A DNA stretch of 64,000 bases from Ulota crispa (Eukaryota; Streptophyta; Bryopsida; Orthotrichales; Orthotrichaceae). The notes beneath the pieces were generated by a model. It was not told where the DNA came from and did no database searches. It worked only from the letters and a program-made list of their open reading frames with translations. Location: assembly GCA_963920765.1 (NCBI GenBank), contig OY987244.1, forward strand, positions 932,501 through 996,500, written 5' to 3'. Of this stretch, positions 57,078 to 64,000 are shown one piece after another (position 1 is the first letter of the stretch; every line of letters begins with the position of its first letter). Position numbers and translations under genes: made by a program.

Positions 57078-58462
57078 GATGATCCTTGATGAAAAGGATC
57101 TTTGCGACATTGTAAAGAGCAATGAGACGGCTCTTTCGAGTGAAGCAGCTCCAAGATTATCTTGGTCTTCAATAAGCATGAGAAGGTGGTGTCTTGCATC
57201 TTGTGCACTCACTTGGTGGATGCACAAATCCAAGTTGTCAAATTTTGCAAGGGAGGTGCGGAAGCATGGTGGAGTTTTCGTGGCATCCATGAGACCAAGA
57301 GCTTGGCCAATGTGTTGTTCCTGAGGCGTAAGTTCTTCACCATGAAGATGCAAGAAATTGATGATCTCTTGCAACACATCAATAAGGTAAAGACTTTTGC
57401 TGACCAACTCGAAGCCTTTGATGTGCCCGTGACGCAAGGAGACATTATCATGACCATTTTGGAGAGCTTGCCATCTTCTTATGATAATCTCATTATGGCC
57501 ATAAAGACCAAGGACATCAAGAAGCTCACCCTCACCTACGTTACGTTACAGTTGATGCAGAAAGTGATAGTGAAGAAGGAGCATCAGATCGTGGCCTCGT
57601 AAAATGCGGCATTGGTTGCTCGCCACAAGAGTGGTGGAGATTCAACCAAGGTTCAAGGTGAGCCCCTTCTATGCTTCCATTGTGGTAAACCGGACCACTT
57701 TGCTTGTAATTGCTACAAACGTAAGAGTGGCAAGGGTGAGTAGGCCAATATAGCTAAGGCTGTTGAGAGTGGTGAAGACTGTGCATTCATGGCCTCTCAT
57801 GATACTCCATTGAGCTTTGGGGGTGATTGGATCATGGATTTGGGAGCTACCACCCACATGTCACCCCATAGAGCTCATTTTGACACTTTTGAGGCCATTA
57901 TAGCAAAGAAGTTGTTCATGGGTGATGAATCGGTGCTCCAAGTCCTTGGGAGGGACTCCATTTTGGTGGACACTCTTATTGAGGGATGCACCAAGCGCAT
58001 TCGATTCAAGAATGTGTTGTATGTGCTCAAGTTGCAAAACAACCTCCTTTTGGTGAGCAAGATAGTGGAGAGAGGGTTGAATGTGCAATTTGGAGGCCGC
58101 GGGTGCATTGTGAGGTCTCCAAATGGAGCCACCCAAATCATGGCATCACGTCAAGGCAACTTGTACCGTTTGTGGTGCAAGGTTGTGCAAAAGGAAAGAG
58201 TGCCCAAGTTGTCACATTGGCTATGGATAGGCTGATTTTGTGGCATCCACGCTTGGGGCATTTAAATGAGCAAAGTTTGAAGGCTCTACCAAACTTGGTG
58301 AGTGGCCTTGACCTTCCCAAATCCCATGGTGATGGTTTGTCCAATGCTTGTGAGAGATGCATTAAAGGCAAGCAACAACGGCATCCCTTTCCAAGAGATG
58401 GTGCTACACGTGCCACCAAGGTGTTGGGCGTTGTACATTCAGATGTGTGTGGCCCCATGAAG
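57078..58462 (+). pseudogene. C1 gag-protease-integrase, continued
   Basis: The plus strand resumes Gag at GATGATCCTTGATGAAAAGG (ILDEKDL). It continues with LANVLFLRRKFFTMKM, a CCHC knuckle with one changed residue (CFHCGKPDHFACNC), a protease with DSG changed to DLG (IMDLGATTHMS), the integrase zinc region (HPRLGHLN...CERCIKGK) and the first integrase Asp (HSDVCGPMK). There are in-frame stops near 57600 and 57740 and frame changes near 57150 and 58195. The altered protease Asp-Ser-Gly site shows an inactive element. It is cut at 58463 by copia D. Confidence 0.9.
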
Positions 58463-58747
58463 TATTGTTAACATAGGGAAGATAGAAGAGCAAAGGCACA
58501 CATGGTATATACTCAAATGTATAAGATACAAAGGGAAGAGATGAGAGGGTTCCCAAACCCTCTCATCTATATACTCTGCCAACCACTCTCCCTTCACCAA
58601 ACCATATGGGATAACCACTCTCATGGCCTAATCCTCCCTATGAAGTGCCTCCTACCACGTGCTCTCTCTCCAATGCTAAGTACCCCACCTAGCATATCTC
58701 CTTTGGCCTAGAGCAAACTCCTAATGCTCAATTCTAACCTTTCAACA
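58463..58747 (-). repeat. D 3' LTR
   Basis: 285 bp, starting TATTGTTAACATAGGG and ending TAACCTTTCAACA on the plus strand. It is more diverged from the others than the C3 LTRs are from each other. Confidence 0.9.
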
Positions 58748-59092
58748 CTCCCACTTTGCGATTGGCCAAAGTCCGCAATGCCCATGGCTCGTCAAACGCT
58801 CATGTCTATCCCTCGCCAACGCCTTTGTCATCACATCCGCCAACATGAACTCAGTTGGACAATACTCCAATGTGATGCTTCCCTTCTCCACTTTCTCCCT
58901 CACAAAATGGTGTTGCACCTCGATGTGTTTCGTCCTTGCATGATGCACCATGTTCTTGGCAAGAGCTATGGCACCTTGATTGTCACACATGATCAACGTG
59001 CCCTCCACAACCTCACACCCCACATCTTCTAAGAGCTGCCTTAGCCACATGGCCTCCCTTGTGCAATGGCTCGCCGCCATGTACTCTGCCTC
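58748..59092 (-). pseudogene. D RNase H C-terminus
   Basis: The minus strand encodes EAEYMAASHCTREAMWLRQL, DNQGAIALAKN and LADVMTKALARDRHERL, the end of RNase H. A small deletion after HERLT shifts the frame before the family's normal end. It stops abruptly at the C7 LTR; GCCTC (59088-59092) is the presumed target duplication. Confidence 0.88.
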
Positions 59093-59375
59093 TATTGAAA
59101 ACATAGGGAAGATAGAAGAGCAAAGGCACACATGGTATACTCAAATGTATAAGATACAAATGGAAAAGATGAGAGGGTTTTCAAACCCTCTCATCTATAT
59201 ACTCTCCCAACCACTCTCCCTTCACCAAACCATATGGGATAACCACTTTCATGGCCTGATCCTTCCTATGAAGTGCCTCCTACCACGTGCTCTCTCTCCA
59301 ATGCTAAGTACCCCACCTAGCATATCTCCTTTGGCCTAGAGCAAACTCCTAATGCTCTATTCCAACCTTTCAGCA
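59093..59375 (-). repeat. C7 3' LTR
   Basis: 283 bp from TATTGAAAACATAGGG to CCAACCTTTCAGCA on the plus strand. The polypurine tract and the end of the pol frame adjoin it as in C3. Confidence 0.92.
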
Positions 59376-62300
59376 CTCCCACTTTGCGATTGGCCAAAGT
59401 CCCCAATGCCCATGGCTCTCGTCAAACGCTCATGCTTATCCCTCGCCAATGCCTTTGTCATCACATCCGCCAACATGTCCTTAGTTGGACAATACTCCAA
59501 TGTGATGCTTCCCTTCTCCACTTTCTCCCTCACAAAATGGTGTTGCACCTCAATGTGTTTCGTCCTTGCATGGTGCACCGGGTTCTTGACAAGAGCTATG
59601 GCACCTTGATTGTCACACATGATCAACGTGCCCTCCACGTCTTCACACCCCACATCTTCCAAGAGCTGCCTTAGCCATATGGCCTCTCTTGTGCAATGGC
59701 TGGCTGCCATGTACTCTGCCTCTGTTGTAGATAAAGCCACCGTGAATTGCTTTTTGCTGCTCCATGACACCATGCCCTCTCCAAAGCTAAATGCGTACCC
59801 CGTGGTCGACTTCCTGTCGTTGGCATTGCCAGCCCAATCTGCATCACAATACCCCATCAAGCGTATGTGCCCCCCACCTAATTTTAACTTCACAAGAAAG
59901 GTGCCCTTCAGGTACCTCATGATCCTCTTTACCGCCATCCAATGACTCCATCTCGACCTTGCCATGTGCTGACTCACCGTGCTAATGGCAAAGGCCAAAT
60001 CAGCCCTTGTAGCCACCATGGCATACATCAATGATCCAACCGCTGATTTGTATGGTACACTCACCATCCTCGAAGCATCCGCATCATACTCCTCCATGCT
60101 GAGCTTCACCAACTTCACCTTGGTGTTCAATGGAGTGCCAATGGGTTTGCAATCCTCCATGCCAAAACGCTTCAACACCTCCTCCACATACTTGGCTTGA
60201 CTCATGGTGATGGTCCTCCCACCTTGATCTCTTGCAAACTCCACTTCAACGCAATAGTGCAACTCTCCCAAGTTCGTCATCTTGCATTCCGCCTCCGACT
60301 TGGCCTTCAATACACCCATGGTCTCTACGTTGCTAGAAAGAATGATCAAATCATCAACATACACAAGCACAAGCATCACATGGGCTCCCACTTGTGCAAA
60401 ATACAAGCTATGGTCAGCCACACTCCTCTTAAAGCCAAAATCCAAAAGACTTGCATCAATCTTTTGGTACCATGCTCTCGATGCTTGCTTTTAGTCCATA
60501 CAAAGACTTTGTGAGCTTGCAAACTAGGTGCTCATGACCACGTTGCACAAACCCCTTGGGTTGCTCCATGTAAATGTCCTCCTCCAAGTCGCCGTTGAAA
60601 AAGTCCGTCTTCACATCCATTTGATGCATCTCCAAATCCAACAAAGCTCCAAGGGCCACAATGCATTGTATGGTGGTGAACTTGGCCACGGGAGCAAAAG
60701 TCTCGTTGAAGTCCACTCCTTGCACTTGAGAGAATCTCCTTGCCACCAACCTTGCCTTGTGACGCACAATCTCTCCCGTAGCATCTCTCTTGGTTTTGAA
60801 CACCCACTTGCATGCCACGGCCTTGCGAGATGGAGGAAGGGTGGTCAACTCCCACGTGCCGTTGGCATGAAGAGAGTGGTACTCCTCCTCCATGGCTGCC
60901 TCCCACTTGCTTGCATCCCGAGACTCCAAGGCCTCTTCAAGTGTGGTGGAGTCATGAACAAGAGCCACATGTGCATGATCCGAGTTGGAAGATGGTTGAG
61001 GAAAGATGTGGTTCTTCCACCACTCCCCCAAAGGCTTACTTACCCTTGTAGATCGCCGCACGCCTCCCACATGTTGGGTGCCTCCCACTTCAGCTCTTGG
61101 AGCAATGCCTTGTGCATTCTTCTTCTTTGTGACCTTCTTGGGCTTGGAGCCGTCATCATCTTGACCTGCGCTTGCATCCTCCACAATGTCACCATCTCCA
61201 TCCTCGAGGGGGTGGTGCTCATCGTGTTCATCATCATCATCATCATTCGAGGGCGTTGGAGATGTGTCCACAACAAGGTGGCCACTACTCCCACTTGGAC
61301 CCAACTCCAACTCTCCTTGCAGTTGCTCACAGAAGGTCACATCACAACATCGAATGATTTTCTTGGACTCGAAGCAAATCAACCTATAAGCCTTGGAGCC
61401 CTCACAATATCCCAAAAACAAACCCCTTACGGCCTTTGCATCAAGTTTGGTTCTTGATGCATCGGGGATCTTGGCATATGCAACACACCCAAACACCCTG
61501 CTATGTGCTACCGATGGCCTCCTTCCACTCCACGCCTCTTGTGAAGTCTTGCCATACACCGCACTAGTAGGGCATCGGTTGCGAATGTACACCGCATTGC
61601 TCACGGCCTCAGCCCAATACTCCAACCCAAGCTTTTGGCCATAGATCATGCTCCTAGCCATCTCTACAATGGTGCGCTTGGCCCTCTCGGCCACTCCATT
61701 TTGCTGCGGTGTATGTGGAGTTGAGGTTTGGTGCACAATACCTTGGGCCTTCAAATATGCCTCGAATTGGTTGGAAGTGCATTCTCCGCCGTTGTCGGAC
61801 CGCAACACCTTGATGGAGCACTCCGCCTCCTTCTCCATCAAGGCTTTAAACACTTTAAATCGTTCAAAGCATTCGCTCTTGGCCTTGAGAAAGTACACCC
61901 ACACCTTTTTTGAAAAGTCGTCAATGAAGGTCAAAAAGTACCTTGCCCCACCCAATGATGTGGTCTTCATGGGGCCACACACATCTGAATGCACAATGCC
62001 CAACACCTTGGTGGCACGTGTGGCACCATCCTTTGGAAATGAGTGCCGTTGTTGCTTGCCTCAATGCAACCTTCACAAGCATTGGGCAAGTCATCACCAT
62101 GGGACTTGGGAAGGTCAAGGCCACTCACCAAGCTTGGAAGAGCCTTCAAGCTCTGCACATTTAAGTGCCCCATGCGTTGATGCCACAAAATCAGCCCATC
62201 CATGGTAGAATTGGCAACTTGGGCACTCTCTTCTTTATGCACAACCTTGCATTGCAAAATGTACAAGTTGCCCTCACGTGATGCTATGGCTCGGGTGTCT

Positions 62301-63433
62301 CCATCCGGAGACCTCACAATGCACCCAAGGCCTTCAAATGGCACATTCAACCCTCCTTCTACTATCTTGCTCACCGAAAGGAGGTTGCTTTGCAACTTGG
62401 GCACATATAACACATTTTTGAACCAAATGCGCTTGGTGCATCCCTCAACAAGGGTGTTCACCAAAATGGAACCCCTTCCAAGTGCTTGGAGAACCGAATC
62501 ATCACCCATGAACACCTTCCTTGATGAAATGGGCTCAAAGGTGTCAAAATGAGTTGTATGGGGTGACATGTAGGTGGTAGCCCCCGAATCCATGATCCAA
62601 TCATCCCCCAAGCTCAATGAACCATCATGGAAGGCCATGAATGCATAGTCGTCACCACTCTCATGCGCCTTGGCCTTGTCGGCCTTCTCACCCTTGCTAC
62701 TCTTGCGTTTGTAGCAATTACGAGCGAAGTGGCCTGGTTTGCCACAATGGAAGCATAGAATGGGCTCACCTTGAGTTTTGGTTGAATCTCCACCACTCTT
62801 GTGGCAAGTAATCAACGCCGCATTCTCCGTGGCCAGGATGTGATGCTCTTTCTTTCTTGTCACCTCATGCATCAATTGCGACGTCACGTAGGTGAGGGTG
62901 AGCTCTTTGATGTCCTTGGTCTCCATGGCCACAATCAAGTTCTCGTAACATGGTGGCAAGCTCTCCAAAATGGTCATGACAATATCTCCTTCCGTCACGG
63001 GCACATCAAGGGCTTCGAGTTGGTCTGCAAGAGTCTTCACCTTGTTGATGTGTTGCAAGAGGTCATCCATCTCTTGCACCTTGATGGTGAAGAACTTGCG
63101 CCTCAGAAACAACACATTGGCCAAGCCCTTGGTCTCGTGGATGCCGCATAGAGTCTTCCATGCTTCCGCAGCTCCTTTACCAGACTTGACGTGTTGGATT
63201 TGTGCATCCACCAAGTGAGTGCACAAAATGTGAAACGCGGTTCTCTCACGCCTTTTGAAGGCCGAGATGACCTTGGGGTCACTCTCACTTGAAGGAGCGA
63301 TCTCATTATCCTCCACAATGTCCCAAAGATCCTTCTCGTCAAGAATCATCTCCATCTTGAACTTGAACAAGAAGAAGTTGTCTCCATTGAACTTGTCCAC
63401 AACACGGGGTGTCTCACCTTCGTAGGTGGCCAT
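59357..63433 (-). pseudogene. C7 gag-pol polyprotein with two frameshifts
   Basis: Start ATG at 63433 (MATYEGETPRVVDKF). The domain order is as in C3: CFHCGKPGHFARNC, WIMDSGATTYMS, integrase NACEGCIE with an intact zinc Cys pair, HSDVCGP, SDNGGECTS, RT MDVKTDFFNGD, YVDD, and RNase H YCDADWAGNANDRKST. A one-base deletion near 62060 (TGCCTCAATG against TGCCCTCAATG) breaks the integrase, and a one-base insertion near 60490 breaks RT at the same place as in B. All checked catalytic residues remain. The stop codon lies in the 3' LTR. Confidence 0.93.
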
Positions 63434-64000
63434 GGCTAGAGTATGCAACTCAAAGCGCTCTGAATGTCACAAGAGAATAGCAAGGGGCTGAAGTATGCAA
63501 CTCAACCACCTCCCAAGCAAACCCTAGCTCTCTCCACACTCAAAGTGATAAAGTAAGCAACTCAACCACTTTCAATGCTAGGTAGCTCCAAGACAAGGGG
63601 CTGAAGTATGCAACCCAACCACCTCTCAAGCAAATCTCTAGCTTTTTATGCACACAAGGGGCTGAAGTAATCAACTCAACCACCTCCCAAGCAAACCCTA
63701 GCTCTCTCCACACACAAGGGACTGAAGTATACAACCCAACCCTCAAAGGAGCACAAGATCTACCCAAAATGTGAGGTCATCACTCAAACCTCAGCCTCAT
63801 ACTCACTTTTTGCAATTTCAGCCTCCTTTGAGCAAATACTATGCATCCATTTGAGCAAACAACCTCAAGCAAGGGTAGAAACCAACTAAAGCAAGTACAA
63901 ACTCACAAATCACCTCTTTGTGCTTCAAACAAGCACTTTGGTGGTGCAACTCCACCCTTAGCAACTCCACACCTCCAAAAACTTGTGCAACACCAAATGG
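63434..64000 (-). other. C7 leader with expanded ~60-bp repeats
   Basis: About five imperfect units of GGGCTGAAGTATGCAACTCA plus ACCACCTCCCAAGCAAACCC lie at 63440-63750, more than in C3 or B. The remaining leader is collinear with C3 to the window edge. Confidence 0.75.

Larger units (their letters stand above)
36612..58462 (+). mobile_element. C1: old plus-strand Ty1-copia element, interrupted
   Basis: This is the host of the nest. Its own pieces are the LTR end (36612-36720), leader (36721-37257 and 45512-45904), gag start (45905-46017), and gag-protease-integrase (57078-58462). They are separated by a CACTA element (37258-45511, duplication TTA) and copia B (46018-57077, duplication GATGA), and are cut again at 58463 by copia D. 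The pieces are collinear with the intact family member C3. Its 3' part is not in the window. Confidence 0.88.
58463..64000 (-). mobile_element. D: Ty1-copia element inserted in C1, split by C7, runs off the window
   Basis: The left LTR (58463-58747) abuts the C1 integrase after TGAAG (58458-58462), the presumed target duplication. Only 345 bp of its coding region (58748-59092) are visible before C7 begins. The right part lies beyond position 64000. Confidence 0.8.
59093..64000 (-). mobile_element. C7: Ty1-copia element, 5' end beyond the window
   Basis: 3' LTR 59093-59375, full-length gag-pol (59357-63433) and part of the leader are present. The 5' LTR lies beyond 64000. Over RT and integrase it is closer to B than to C3, sharing LARRFSQVQGVDF, MDVKTDFFNGD and the same RT frameshift. 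Confidence 0.92.

Overview
This window is transposon-packed nuclear DNA from a plant or close streptophyte relative. The grounds are the element types: Ty1-copia gag-pol with plant-type motifs, PIF/Harbinger, CACTA with TAGTCAT subterminal repeats, a tRNA-type SINE and many MITEs. Low GC and long AT-rich stretches fit a large, repeat-rich genome. The species cannot be read from the sequence. No intact host gene was found; every protein-coding stretch that could be recognised is transposon-derived and broken.

Layout. About 1-16.7 kb is AT-rich sequence carrying MITEs: foldback elements, TTAA-flanked elements, a palindromic CACTA MITE, a fossil copia reverse transcriptase split by a TTAA element, and a possible Harbinger ORF1 relic. 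About 16.7-18.5 kb is a decayed PIF/Harbinger transposase (minus strand) split by a MITE. About 18.8-29.7 kb holds more MITEs, a 368-bp inverted repeat, a 24-bp tandem repeat, degenerate ~150-bp tandem repeats, a tRNA-type SINE and a copia LTR fragment. About 30.7-36.5 kb is a three-part nest. A 256-bp MITE with a TATA target duplication was entered at two TTAA sites, once by a 912-bp MITE and once by a 4.54-kb piggyBac element that carries a recognisable but dead transposase.

From 36.6 kb to the end is one old plus-strand copia element (called C1), opened by later insertions. An 8.25-kb CACTA element (37258-45511, duplication TTA) sits in its leader. A minus-strand copia (B, 46018-57077, duplication GATGA) sits in its gag. 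B was itself entered by another copia (C3, 47101-52612, duplication TTCAG). A further minus-strand copia (D, from 58463) was entered by C7 (from 59093), which runs off the window. Removing the insertions restores consistent element lengths (B 5543 bp, C3 5512 bp; outer MITE 256 bp against 245-255 bp for relatives), which supports the order of events.

The copia family has 283-bp LTRs. Its primer-binding site matches the anticodon arm of initiator tRNA-Met rather than its 3' end, so it is predicted to be half-tRNA primed, as in Drosophila copia. The most unusual content is the piggyBac relic, the swarm of TTAA-flanked MITEs, and two MITE families with apparent 4-bp target duplications. LTR identities and alignments were made by eye.
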